Assembly (NCBI GenBank): GCA_010094045.1
Contig: ML986799.1
Coordinates: forward strand, 1-43,809
Direction: 5' to 3'
DNA: 43,809 nt
Source: Lojkania enalia
Lineage: Eukaryota; Ascomycota; Dothideomycetes; Pleosporales
Positions 14,023 through 26,099 of this stretch are shown here, in pieces. How positions within the stretch are numbered: position 1 is the first letter of the stretch; each line of letters opens with the position of its first letter. A program made the position numbers and the translations under genes. The notes beneath the pieces are model-generated. The model saw nothing but the letters and a program-made list of their open reading frames with translations, was not told the origin of the DNA and did no database searches.

Positions 14023-14293
14023 TATAGGTAAGATAATAGGTCTGAATATAGTATAAATCTACTTAGAGGTATATAGAAGTATATAGGGGTTTAGGGACCT
14101 AGAAATTCTATTAACACCTATAGGCCTTATATAAAAGGATATAGAAGAACTACTAAGCTACTTATAAGGGAGTATACAACTATATACGGAAGGGAAAAGG
14201 GGTAGAACTAGAGGTAGAATAAGATAAGTAAAAAGCTTTGGGATAAGATTGTATATAAAGCTTTTCGTAGAACGATTTCTTTGCATTATTATA
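14023..14293 (-). repeat. Gypsy2 5' LTR (271 bp)
   Basis: Counterpart of 7110-7380 in the same orientation. It is the 5' LTR because the element is transcribed leftward. The two copies differ mainly by transitions. Confidence 0.85.
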
Positions 14294-14954
14294 AGTTTAC
14301 TATAAGCTAGACGCCTTAGATAGTAGATATAGTAGATAGTATAAAGCTTCTTATCTTTAGCCTCCTTAATGCGGCGCTTCTAGACTAGAGTAAGTACTAT
14401 ATTATATACTATAAACCTGTTAGGCGCAAATTAGCTATTTATAAACTAGAAAGGCGCTGAGAAGAACGCGAGACGGGTATATATAGAGGAGTATAGTAAG
14501 AATAGAAAAATAGGCGGTAGGCGGCGCGGGTAGTAAGTATACGTATCTACTAGCCCTTATTAGCTATAAAGTACTCTATTATATCCTATATAGAGTTATA
14601 ACAACTATACTAAATACGCAGCTTAAGACTGAGAGAATTATACTTACTAAAGCGGTTAAGGAAGTATAAGAATCAAAGAAGTAGAATAGGTAGAGAGAGT
14701 AGCATTTTTATAATTAGCGTTTACTCTACTAATACTATTTACTTATACTACTCTAGGTAGCAAGTAATAAAGATTCTCTAAGGGTCGACCTTACTAGATA
14801 AAGGTAAAAGTAGTAGTAATAATATACTACTTAACCTAGAAGGAACTTTAGATTATATAATAGCACCTATCTTAGGGTAACTCTACTAGTCTATTCTAGC
14901 GATATTTGTCCTCTATAAGCTGTTATAATAACAGCCTTCTAAGAAGAGAAATAA
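14294..14954 (+). other. Gypsy1 3' internal remainder between Gypsy2 and the right LTR
   Basis: RIP-mutated DNA that, by position, is the 3' end of the interior of Gypsy1. A short - strand stretch near 14.3-14.4 kb reads KRRIKEAKDKKLYTIYYIYYL but is not assignable. The final purine-rich bases before 14955 are a likely polypurine tract. Confidence 0.55.
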
Positions 14955-15167
14955 TATAATATCTTATAGCTTTAAGTTATAGGTTAATAATATAGAATTA
15001 TCTAACCTAGGGTTAAAATAGCCGAATCGCACCCTATAGAGATAGTAGTAATTTATCTCTCTTTTATCAGCTATCTCTTTTCTAAGAGAACTGAATATAT
15101 AAACATTTTAGCTCTACTACTCTATCTATTATTACTACGCTGTAATCTATTATACTAGCCTATTACA
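14955..15167 (+). repeat. Gypsy1 3' LTR (213 bp)
   Basis: Matches 944-1156. It ends in attaca, the reverse complement of the TGTAAT start expected of the element, and is followed by gttgc, the better preserved target-site copy. Confidence 0.85.
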
Positions 15168-15189
15168 GTTGCCTAGAAAGTATTTAGAG

Positions 15190-15935
15190 TAGTAGTCTCT
15201 AATATTAAAGTAATTTAAGATAAAGAGCTAGAATATAAGAGTATATAGGTTTACTAGATAATATATATATCTAGAAAAATATAGCTTAATAGTACGAGAG
15301 GGAAAGTCTTATAAACTAGGGTTACTATACTCTAATCCTTAGACCGGATTTTATTAAAAGGCTATATTAACAATAGTAGTAGATTAGTTGTTAATTGTAA
15401 GCTTCACCCGCATCTAGAGTAGCTTATAGCCTCTAAAAACCCCTAAATTTATCGATTCTATATTATAGTAAGAGATCTAATTAGTAAATTAGACTAGCTT
15501 AAGAACCTACTACTTTTTATCATTTACTTCGACCTAAACGACATTAATATTATAGTTAATAATAACTATAAAGTTTCTAGTATTATTAACTAAGAACTAT
15601 TAACCCCTCTTCCTTTTAGTATAGGGTTTTACTATATCTATATACTTGTAGGCGAGTTTTCTAAAAAGAAGTTTTATATACCGCCCGAGTTTAAGGACGT
15701 AGAAAGAGGATTTTAGTAGGAGATTTAGAATGGGATTCCTAAGAATGTTCGCAGTTATACTAACCTAGAAATAGTCTAGATTACTGTTATATTAGGGACT
15801 CTTCTAGATGCTTTTCAGCTAGAGGAAGGTAAAATTAGACCCTATAATCCTGTAGTTATTAACGCCCTCCTAAAGTTTCTTACCTACTATATTCCCTTAA
15901 TAAGGGGATCAGGTTTACTACTATATTTAGAATGA
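15190..15935 (+). pseudogene. Relic of an APH-family (aminoglycoside phosphotransferase-like) kinase gene
   Basis: A single + frame can be followed with its stops at positions where Gln or Trp would fit. Seen: a segment YFDLNDINIIVNNNYKVS followed by SIINWELL, then GFYYIYILVGEF, FYIPPEFKDVERGF, NGIPKNVRSYTNLE and VILGTLLDAFQLEEGK. In the APH family (PF01636) the catalytic loop is H-x-D-x-x-x-x-N and the metal-binding region reads IxDWE. Here these appear as Y-F-D-L-N-D-I-N, with His changed to Tyr, and IINWE, with Asp changed to Asn; both are RIP-type changes. The N-terminal half (before about 15360) is poorly readable and may have been cut by Gypsy1, whose right LTR ends 23 bp upstream. It is a dead gene, either a host gene or one carried on a repeat. 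Confidence 0.55.
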
Positions 15936-16066
15936 GTAAGAGTAGATAGTTTAGGTTGTAGCTGCTAATATAATAAAATAGTAGAATAAATAGTCTAGAC
16001 GTGCGCTAATATTAACTTAATAATAAACCTTATAGATAACTTACTATACTATAATAGAACGTAAGT
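15936..16066. other. Short RIP-mutated spacer
   Basis: AT-rich DNA between the APH relic and the 3' end of the first LINE. Nothing recognisable. Confidence 0.6.
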
Positions 16067-19000
16067 TGTATAGATAGCCTAGCTATTAAACGTATATATA
16101 TATATATATGTTCTATTATAGTTATATACCCTATAGGTATAGGCTGTTATAAAGCGCCAGCTATATATATTCTACTTCCTTATGCCTGCTCCATTTTAAA
16201 AGCTAACTATAAGACCTACTTATCTAATACCTAACTCCCTACTCAATAAAGGAAAGAAAAGAAAAGTAATATACTACCGTGTGTAGGATAAGCTGTATAG
16301 CTAGTTATAGCCTCGCGTCTATAGGGTATTTCTGGTGTTATACGCCTCTTAATTAGCAGCGTACTAGCCGAGGCGCGTTTATAGACAGCTTATTATTCTA
16401 CACCTACGAGGTAGAAGAGGAAACCCTTAACTGCCTCTACTTATCTGCTTCCCCCTTATCTCTACTTACTTTATCTTATACCTTTAGTTGTAGTCGCCCT
16501 ATACTCTTTGCAAATTCAATCGTCGCCCTAACTACTTCTATATCTAGCTTCTAGTGCTGAATTGGTCCGTCTATACTCTACCTGTTTCCTTCTTATCTAC
16601 TTAAGTACCCTCCTAGCGCGTATAATAGCTCGCTAAACCGCTGTCCGTACTACTATTATAACTTGGCTCTTTACTATCTCTACCTTCTACACGAGAAGAG
16701 AAAGTATACTATTAACTCTTTATATCTATACTCGCATGCTGCAGTATTTACAGCCTTAATCTTATAAAGATACTTGTTAAGAAACGTATTACCCGTCTGT
16801 AGCTATATAATAATAGCCGCCTTATTACTGTTTAGCTGTTAGTATATCTCTACTAACTTGCCTAAATAGAATACTACATCAATCTTCTATATAAACTTTC
16901 CCTTCTCTTCCTACTTTAGTAGGGGCGGTCCTATTATCACGTTAGCTCTTTCCAGTGCTAACCTTATTAGATACTATAGTACTCTGTCTCGCTGTAGTAG
17001 CTGCTTACTTTCTTCTCTTATTACTTCTTTCGCTAGTCTATCTACCTACTTATTTCCCTTAATCCCTATATATCCTGGGATCTAATATAGTATAACTTTA
17101 GTTATCCAAAGTTTCTTAATAATCTCTATTATAGTAACTTAATATATACTAGCTTACTAACTACATACTAATAGTAGTACTAATTATAAGTTAGAGAAGA
17201 TCCGGATGCTTAATACTAGTATAGACCGACCGTTTCTATTAAGGGCTACGTATAACAGGCCTTACAGCTAGTTAGTAGCTTTACTAATTGCTAGTAGTTT
17301 AGTTAGGTATACGTCCGCCTAATCTAAGCTTACTATTATCTTTAAGACGTAAATTTGCGATAGTCTAATATATACCCTAATACCTACTCTACTATTCTAT
17401 ACTGATGCGTCTATATATATATCTACCTATCCTAGCTGGTAGTTTTCTATAATAGCTTATGCCCGCTTTTTATTCTTATATATTACTACTTTAAGTCGTT
17501 CTACCTACGGCGGGTATATATATAGCTTAACTTTAAGTATTATATCTATCTAGACGTTTATATATATCTCTACTACTCTTATAAGTAGAGATTAATACTT
17601 TATATATAGTTGTTGTTACTTAAGTATCTAGTAGGGATATAACTAACCTAACTTATAGATTGAGACCCAGAATGCAATTAATTGCTTCCTTAGTCTCTAT
17701 TCTATAGAGAGCAGGCCTACTTCTACTTCTACTATAGATAGGGCTATTATATAGAATCCTCTAATTACTGTTTATACTGTAATCCTCTATAACTATAAAA
17801 GAAGCTACTTTATATTATATATTACTATTAGGTACTATACTAGCAACGTATAGTCTACTACTAGTAGTATTATACTCTACGCCAGCTGCTTAACTACCTT
17901 AAGTTGTAGTCTCTTTATTCTATATAATACTAGTGCTACTTTTATTACTTTACCTACTTTATCTACTAGGTAGACCTTAAACCTTAGCTCCTTATCTAGT
18001 ATAACGCCTAGTAGCTTAACTTTGTCTTTTAGTATAATATTCTTTCCTTTAAACTGTAGTAGTATTATACTATCTCTACCTACTGCTTTATATCATATAA
18101 GGTAAATAAAACTCGTCTTAGTTGCCTTAAACTGGGCTCTACTAGTATACTCCCACTTCTCTAACATCAGAATTACTTCGTCCTGGATAATCCGTGTATT
18201 TTCCTCGGCTAACTATTCTATAACCTATGCTGAGTAGTTATTAATAAATACTATTAAGCTGCTATATTATAGAACGCTCTGCACTAGGTCTATATTAAAG
18301 AAGAGAAAAAGAATAGGAGTAAGCGCGGATTCTTATAGAAGACCTGCCTATAGAAGATTCTATACTTCTATTATTCTACTGTTAATAAGAATACATGTTT
18401 ATTATTCTATACAGAAGTCCTGTACCTACTATATAATCTTCTCTAGAATCTATTACTACTGTAATCTTCTAATCTCTAGCTTAGTAGCTATATTATTATA
18501 TACTCTCTTAATATTAAACGAAACTAGTAATAATATTTTCTTTCTATACTAAACTTTAAATATATTCTTATAGAGGTATAATAGTATATATATTATTACC
18601 CTCTACTTCCGCGCGCTAAAGTATATCTTAGATAAGAGACTATACTCCTCTACTAGATATACTATCCTCTCGGCTACCAGTAACTCGAGCGCCTTACCTA
18701 GCGTTAATAGTAGTAAGATTAGTTGGTAGTTATTAGCTATTATATAGTCTTTTCTATTTAGCTTCTATAGTAGTATAATCTTTATAACCTTCTACTTCTT
18801 TAATATCTTTCTTAGTTTGAGAGATCTCGCGAATAGCTGTATAATCTTATTATCTAGAACCGGTTACAGCTCTTTCTATACTTTTACTAGTAGGCTGTTT
18901 CTTTCTAGTATCTTATCTAGATTTACTCTAAAGACGGCTACTTTTACCTTATACTTAGCTATTAGCTCGTAGTAGAGTTAATTGTATATTATTAGCGTCT

Positions 19001-21790
19001 CCTCATGCTCGTATAGTAGTAGACTAGGGAAGAATATATAGAGTAGCTCTTATCTTATCTCTTTATCCTCTATAGTAATTCCTCCCTCTTAGCTAGTTTT
19101 TTAGATTGGTAGTATTCTAGTAAATAAGCTACTTACCTAGGAGTCTAGATATTTAGCTGCCTTCTATATATTATTATTATTATTAAGAAATGCTTTCTAG
19201 TATTACTTATAGTACTATCGGATTATCTTATAGAAGAGTCTTTTTACTCTCGTCACTATATTATGTAGTTCTATATTCTCTCTTCTTTACTGCTATATCG
19301 TATATACTCTGTTTCTCTAGTATATATACAACTTTCTTAGTACTGTAAGGTTCTTACTCTACTATTGCTTTATAAACCGCGACGGTCTTACTCTTAGATA
19401 ATATATCTCTACCGCCTTAGTCGCCTACTATATAAGCTAGCTAGTTATCTCCTTAATATCTTCTACTAGAAAGCCTACTATTTTCTCTTACTTAACTATT
19501 TATTAAATCTTATCCTATAGCGCGTTTTTAAATAGTAGCTTTTTCTAACCTTCTTTCTTATCTATATTTATATAGAAACGCGTTTATATAGCTCTATAGT
19601 CTAACCTATATTTATATTTCTAGATTAAGTACTTAACTAGGTCTCCTACTAATCCGGCTGTTATAAATATTAGGTTAATAGTTAATAAGCGTCCCGTATT
19701 ACTAATAAATATAGTTAGTTCTACTGGTAGAAGGCTCTATAATAATAGCTCTACTATAAAGGTAATAATTAGCGTACTATTCTCTTAGCTTACTATACTA
19801 TTAATATAACTTCCTCCCTATAGTAGGTTGTATTAGTTAAAGTTGCTAGTAACTACTACCTCTATATACGGGTTATATAGTTGCTCCTACTATACTAGTC
19901 TATTAATTGCTTATAGCCTGCTGCTAAATTCTTTTAGATTCTTCTCTCTAGTTTTTATTAATAAAGATATATCTAGAATATATACTAATACTATTATTAG
20001 TTTTCTTCTACTTATATATACTCGTATAGCTATAATATCTACTAAGTCTATATATAACTATATAGCTTTAATATCTTTTAATACCTAGATGTATGTTTAG
20101 ACTAAATACTATTCTTCTTATCTATTATATAGTATATATATCGTCCAGCATAGATTTGTACTATATAGTACTACTTTTCCCTCTTCTAGAAAGTATCTAG
20201 GTTCCTACTCTAGAATAAAGTAAAAGTTAACTAGTATTATATTATTATAAAACGCGTACTATGCTTCTCTAGTTTTTTTTATATTTATCTAAAGGATCTA
20301 GAGTTTTCTATTTATAATATTAATATATAAGAATCCTGTTTATCTCTTTTCTAAATTCTAGGTATTTTTAATATAATACTTAATGCAGGCCTTAGTAGTT
20401 AATATATTATAGGTTAACTATCTTATAATATAAGTACTCTTCTTACCCGTATATATCGCATACTTCTTATTATATATAGTTTCTTACTCTATATCTAAAT
20501 CTTCTATACTTATAGTAGGCTACTAGTATATATTACTCCTCAAATTATAATATTATAATACCCCCTCCTTTAAACGTTATACTATCTGACTTTAGTAGTT
20601 TCTCAGCCTTCTCTTTTATTACTACCTTAACTACTGCTAATATATATTATCCTCTAGGCCTTAGTTACTCTAGCTATTATATTATATATACCTCTACTCC
20701 GTTTTCTATACTAAATTGTTCTATTACTAACCTACTTACTTTACTACTCTCTACATCTATAGCTAAAGCTACCTTAATTTAGTCTACTTTTATTAGATAC
20801 TACTTAGGTCCTACTAGCCTTATACCCGGTAGGGTTAGTTTAAGCTAGTCTACTATTACTTACTAGACTACTACCTTCTTATTCTTATTAACTAAAAACT
20901 TAATTATACTTATATTATTATTCGCTCGCTATATATAGAAGTCTTTTACTATTATTCCTATAAGACTTTTAACTCTATTTATATTTTACTAGATCGCCTA
21001 CTTAACCGCCTCTATAGTTACTACCTTCTCTATTATATTATCTCTTATCTAGCTAATATTAATTACTAGCTGTTATTTATTCTCCTTATTAACCCTTCCT
21101 CTATTTATCGACCTTAAAGGCCTTATACCTAATCCTATCTACTATCTACTAGCTATAACTGTAGTCTATATATATCTTAATAGCGCTTTAGTTAAACGGG
21201 TGTTAAACTGTATTTAAAGAGAGTATATAGTTTTACGTAGCTCTATAATCTAGTCTTTAAGATTCTATTATTCTACTTAGAATATTACGCGGTTACTTTA
21301 AATATCTTTAATAATCTTATTCTAGTTTGTAATAATATTATTTTATTATACTATTATCTGTTTTAGGCTTATAATAAGTTCAGCTAGCTCCCCTATCCCG
21401 GTACTACTACTATTAAGAGCTTGTTAAGAAGAGGTTGATACACGCCTAGTATAAGGTAGTAGTAGTTTATATTGCTCTAGATGTTGCTATATACTATTAG
21501 GTTCCTCGTTCTACGGTGATAGCAGTACTATAGCTCTACGCTTAGCCTGTATAGATCGGCTCGCTATTACCCTTATTGTCGGGGGCTGCTGCAGTATATT
21601 AGGTGCCTTTATTATCCGCCTCCTAATACGTTTTGCTGGCGCAGGGGGTGGTATCGATAGGTTGTAGTTAGAATCTAACGTCGCCATCGGGGCTGGACGG
21701 ACCGCCTTACAGTAGGAACTAGCTAAGCAAGTGTCCGCGGTTCGATTAAAAGAATGTCTAAGATAAATATCCTCCTTATTAACAATTTAG
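16067..21790 (-). mobile_element. Tad1-like LINE, copy A (heavily RIP-mutated)
   Basis: Non-LTR retrotransposon on the - strand, collinear with copy B to its right over about 5.7 kb. The ORF1 start codon is still present near 21684. ORF1 relic about 21.68-20.4 kb, ORF2 relic about 20.3-16.4 kb. The 3' end carries a (TA)n run at about 16089-16112 where copy B has a (TG)n-rich run, as expected if RIP changed TG to TA. In the reverse transcriptase the segment FINNYSAW of copy B reads FINNYSA-stop here (18219-18247), TGG having become TAG. Almost no open frame longer than 80 codons remains. The 5' end is about 25 bp shorter near the ORF1 start than copy B. Exact ends are uncertain by about 10 bp. 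Confidence 0.85.
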
Positions 21791-21818
21791 AGTTAAGAAC
21801 GCCTCTAGCTATTAAACG

Positions 21819-21847
21819 TGTATGTGTGTGTGTATGTGTATGTATGT
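21819..21847. repeat. TG/TATG microsatellite at the LINE copy B 3' end
   Basis: The run gtgtatgtgtgtgtgtatgt continues as gtatgtatg. Read with the element (- strand) it is a CA/CATA tract within the last 30 or so bases, the usual kind of simple-repeat tail of a LINE. The same place in copy A is a pure TA run. Confidence 0.8.
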
Positions 21848-22159
21848 TCTATTATAGTTATGTACCCTATAGGTATGGGCCGTTATAAAGCGCCAGCTAT
21901 ATACATTATGCTTCCTTATACCTGCTCCATTTCAAAAGCCAACTATAAGACCTGCTTATCTAATACCTAACCCTATGCTTAACAAAGGAAAGAAAAGGAA
22001 AGTAATATACTACTATATACAGGATAAGCTGTATAGCTAGTTATAGCCTTACGTTTATAGGGCATTTCCGGCGTCATGCGCCTCTTAATCGGCAGTATAC
22101 TGGCCGAGGCGCGTTTATAGACAGCTCATCATTCTACGCCTACGAGGCAGAAGAGGAGA

Positions 22160-25100
22160 CCCTCAGCTACCTCCGCTCATCTGCTTCCCCTTTATCTCTA
22201 CTTGCTTTATCTTGTACCTTTGGTTGTAGCCGCCCTGTACTCTTTGCAAATTCAATTGTCGCCCTTACTACTTCTATATCTAGCTTCTAGTGCTGAATCG
22301 GTCCGTCTATGCTCTGCCCGCTTCCCTCTTATCTACTCGAGTACCCTCCCAGCGCGTATAATAGCTCGCCAAACCGCTGTCCGTGCTGCTGTCGTAGCTT
22401 AGCTCTTTGCTGTCTCCACCTTCTATACGAGAAGAGAAAGTGTGCTATTAACTCTTTATATCTATACTCGCATGCTGCGGTATTTACAGCCTTAATCTTA
22501 TAGAGATACTTGTTAAGGAACGTCTTACCCGTCTGTAGCTGCGTGATAATAGCCGCCTTGTTGCTGTTTAGCTGTTAGTATATCTCTACTAACTTGCCTA
22601 GATAGAATACCGCATCAATCTTCCGCGTGAACTTTCCCTTCTCTTCCTATTTTGGTGGGGGCGGTCCTATTATCACGTTAGCTCTTTCCAGTGCTAACCG
22701 CATCAGATACTATAGTACTCTATCTTACTGCAGTAGCTGCTCGCTTTCTTCTCTTGTTGCTTCCTTCGCCAGTCTATCTATCTACTTGTTTCCCTTAATC
22801 CCTGCATGTCCTAGGATCTAATATAATATAGTATTAGTTATCCAAAGTTTCTTAATAATCTCTATTATAGTAACTTAATACGCGCTAGCTTACTAACTAC
22901 GTACTAATAGAAGCGCTGATTGTAAGTTAGAGAAGATCCTGATGCTTGATGCTGGTATAGACCAACCGTCTCTATCGAGGGCTATATATAACGGGCTCTA
23001 CGGCTAGTTAGTAGCTTTACTAATTGCTAGTAGTTCGGTCAGGTATGCGTCCGCCTAGTCTAAGCTTACTACTGTCTTTAAGACGCAAATTTGTGATGGT
23101 CTGGTATATACTCTAATACCTGCTCTACTATTCTGTACTAATACGTCTATATATATATCTACCTGTCCTGGCTGGTAGTCCCCTACAACAGCTTATACCT
23201 ACTCTTTATTCTTATATATTACTACCTCGGGTCGCTCTACCCACGGCGGGCATATATATAGCTTAACTTTGAGTACTATATCTATCCGGACGTCTATATA
23301 TATCTCTACTACCCTTATAAGCGGGGATTAATACTTTGTATATAGTTGTTGTCGTTTAAGCATCTAGTAGGGATGTAACTAACCCAGCTTATAGATTGAG
23401 ACCTAGAATGTAATTGTTTGCTTCCTTAGTCTCTGTTCTATAGGGAGTAGGCCTGCCTCTACTTCTGCTACGGCTAGGGCTACTGTATAGAATCCTCTAA
23501 TTACTACTTACGCCGTAATCCTCTGCGACTATAGGAGGAGCTGCTTTATATCGTGCGTCGCGATTAGGTACTATACTAGTAATACGTAGTCCGCTACCAG
23601 TAGTACTATACTCTACGCCAGCTGCTTAACTACTTTAGGTTGCAGTCCCTTTATCCTGCGTAGTACTAGCGCTACTTTTATCGTTTTACCTGCTTTATCT
23701 ACTAGGTGGACCTTAAACCTTAGCTCCTTATCTAGTGTAACGTCTAGTAGCTTAACTTTGTCTTTTAGTACGATCTCTTTTCCTTTAAACTGCAGCGGTA
23801 TCGTACTATCCCTACCTACCGCTTTATATTATATAAGGTGAATAAAACTCGTCTTAGTTGCCTTAAACTGGGCTCTGCTAGTATACTCCTACTTCTCTAA
23901 CTTCGGAATTACTTCGTCCTGGATAATCCGTGTATTTTCCTCGGCTGACTATCCTATAACCCATGCTGAGTAGTTGTTGATAAATGCTATTAAGCTGCTA
24001 TATTGTAGAGCGCTCTGTACTAGGTCTGCGTTAAAGAAGAGGAAAAGAATAGAAGTAAGCGCAGATCCTTACGGAAAACCTACCTGCGGAAGACTCTGTA
24101 CTTCTATTATCCTACTGTTAATAAGAATATATACTTATTATTCTATATAGAAGTCCTGTACCTACTGTACAATTTTCTCCGGAATCTATTACTGCCGTAA
24201 TCTTCTAATCTCTAGCTCGGTAGCTATATTATTATATGCTCTCTTAACGTCGAACGAAACTAGTAATAGTATCTTCTTTCCTTGCTAAGCCTTAAATATA
24301 TTCTTATAGAGGTACGATAATATATATATTATTAACCTCTACTTCTGCACGCTAAAGTGTATCTTAGGTAAGAGACTATACTCCTCTACTAGGTATACTA
24401 TCCTCTCAGCTACCAGCGACTCGAGCGCCTTACCCAGTGTTAGCAGTAGTAAGATTGGCTGGTAGTTGTTAGCTATTATATAGTCTTTTCTATTTGGCTT
24501 CTGCAGTAGTATAATCTTTATAACCTTCTATTCCTTTAGTATCTTTCCTAGTTCAAGAGATCTCGAGAATAGCTGCGTGATCTTATTACCTAGGACCGGC
24601 CACAGCTCTCTCTATACTCTTACTAGTAGGCTGTCTCTTCCTAGTGCCTTGTCTAGGTTTGCTCTAAAGACGGCTGCTTTTATCTTATACTTAGCTATTA
24701 GCTCGCAGTAGAGTTGATTGTATATTATTAGCGTCTCCTTATACTCGTATGGCGGTGGGCTAGGGAAGAATGTATGGAGTAGCTCTTGTCCTATCTCTTC
24801 ATCCTCTATAGCAATTCCTCCCTCTTAGCTAGTCTTTTAGATTGGTGGTATTCTAGCAAATAAGCTACTTGCCTGGGAGTCCAGATATTTAGCTGCTTTC
24901 TACATATTATCGTTATTATTAAGGAATGCTTTCTAGTGTTACTTGCGGTGCCGTCGGATTGTCCTATAGAAGAGTCTTTTCGCTCTCGTCGCTGTATTAT
25001 GCAGTTCTGTATCCTCTCTTCCTTACCGCTATATTGTACATGCTCTGTTTCTCTAGTACGTATACAACTTTCTTAGCGCCGTGAGGTCCTTACTCTACTA

Positions 25101-26060
25101 TTACTTTATGTACCGCGACGGTCTCGCCCTTAGATAGTACATCTCTACCGCCTTAGTCGCCCACTGTGTAAGCTGGCTAGCTATCTCCTCGATATCTTCT
25201 GCTAGAAAGCCTACTATCTTCTCTTGCTTAACTATCTGTCGAATCTTATCCTATGGCGCGTTCTTAAACAGCAGCTTCTCCTAGCCTTCTTTCTTATCTA
25301 TATCCATGTAGAAGCGCGTCTGTATAGCCCTGTAGTCTAACCTATATTTATATTCTCAGATTAAGCACTTAACTAGGTCCCCCGCTAACCCGGCTGTTAT
25401 AAGTATTAGGTTAATAGTCGATAAGCGTCCCGCATCGCTAATAAATGTAGTTAGTTCTACCGGTAGAAGGCTCTGTAGTAATAGCTCTACTATAAAGTTA
25501 ATAATTGGCGCACTATCCTCTTAGCTTACTATACTATCGATATAACTTCCTCCCCATAGTAGGTTGTGTCGGTTAAAATTGCTAGCAACTACTACCTCCG
25601 TATATAGGTTGTATAGTCGCTCCTGCTGTACTAGCCTGTTGATTGCCTGCAGCCTGCTGCTAAGTTCCTCTAGATTCTCCTCTCTAGTTCTTATTAATAA
25701 AGATATGTCTAGAATGTATACTAATACTATTATTAGTTTCCTTCCGCTTATATATACTCGCACAGCTGTAATGTCTACTAAATCTATATATAACTGTATG
25801 GCCTTAATATCTTTCGATACCTAGATGTATGTTCGGACTGGGTACTGTTCTTCTTATCTACTATACGGTATATATATTGTCTAGCATAGATTCGTGCTAT
25901 ATAGTACCACTTTTCCCTCTTCTAGAAAGCATCCAGGTTCCTGCCCTAGAATAAAGTAAAAGTCGGCTAGTATTATATTATTATGAAGCGCGTGCTGCGC
26001 TTCCCTAGTTCTTTTTATATTTGCCTGAAAGATCCGGAGTTCTTTATTTATAGTGTTAAC
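22160..26060 (-). pseudogene. LINE copy B ORF2 relic: endonuclease, reverse transcriptase, RNase H
   Basis: Order along the - strand. The APE-type endonuclease starts near 26040 (LRIFQANIKRTREAQHAL, then a Gln-Glu-Pro motif); its later part at 25763-25521 includes VVVASNFNRHNLLWGGS, where G-D-F-N-R-H-D is expected, so the catalytic Asp reads Asn. Reverse transcriptase has the SFDVKRAYNNIATELEIRRL segment near 24280-24220. The Y/FxDD box reads FINNYSAW at 23984-23961, both Asp changed to Asn. RNase H lies near 23.17-22.93 kb, and the C-terminal region has AAIITQLQTGKTFLN near 22.56-22.50 kb. Several in-frame TAG/TAA stops break it. Elements of this family reverse-transcribe at the target site; this copy cannot. 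Confidence 0.85.
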
Positions 26061-26099
26061 GTGTAAGGATCCTGCCTATCTCTTTTCTAAATTCTAGGC

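Larger units (their letters stand above)
7110..14293 (-). mobile_element. Gypsy2: RIP-mutated chromovirus nested in Gypsy1, opposite orientation
   Basis: A 7184-bp LTR retrotransposon with 271-bp LTRs at both ends. Its coding relics read on the - strand: gag about 13.5-12.5 kb, protease about 12.3-11.8, reverse transcriptase about 11.65-10.75, RNase H about 10.7-10.0, integrase about 9.95-9.0, chromodomain about 8.8-8.6. A third copy of its LTR stands alone at 37177-37447. The flanks of the insertion (aacgg and agttt) do not form an obvious target duplication, even allowing for RIP. Confidence 0.85.
944..15167 (+). mobile_element. Gypsy1: RIP-mutated Ty3/Gypsy chromovirus, split by a nested element
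   Basis: Full-length LTR retrotransposon with 213-bp LTRs at 944-1156 and 14955-15167. The LTR ends are TGTAAT...ATTACA, read through the right copy. Gag-pol relics lie on the + strand between 1.2 and 6.0 kb. Gypsy2 (7110-14293, opposite orientation) interrupts the 3' internal part; without it Gypsy1 is about 7.04 kb. The flanks are attac on the left and gttgc on the right. They differ only by two G-to-A changes in TpG context, so they fit a 5-bp target duplication later altered by RIP. A purine-rich tract (aagaagagaa) lies just before the right LTR, as expected of a polypurine tract. Confidence 0.85.

Noticed and set aside
7105..14298. Target-site duplication of Gypsy2
   Set aside because: aacgg and agttt differ by a transversion as well as transitions, so RIP alone cannot reconcile them.
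16086..16112. TA run as an origin or AT-rich regulatory site
   Set aside because: Explained as the RIP-converted simple-repeat tail of LINE copy A.
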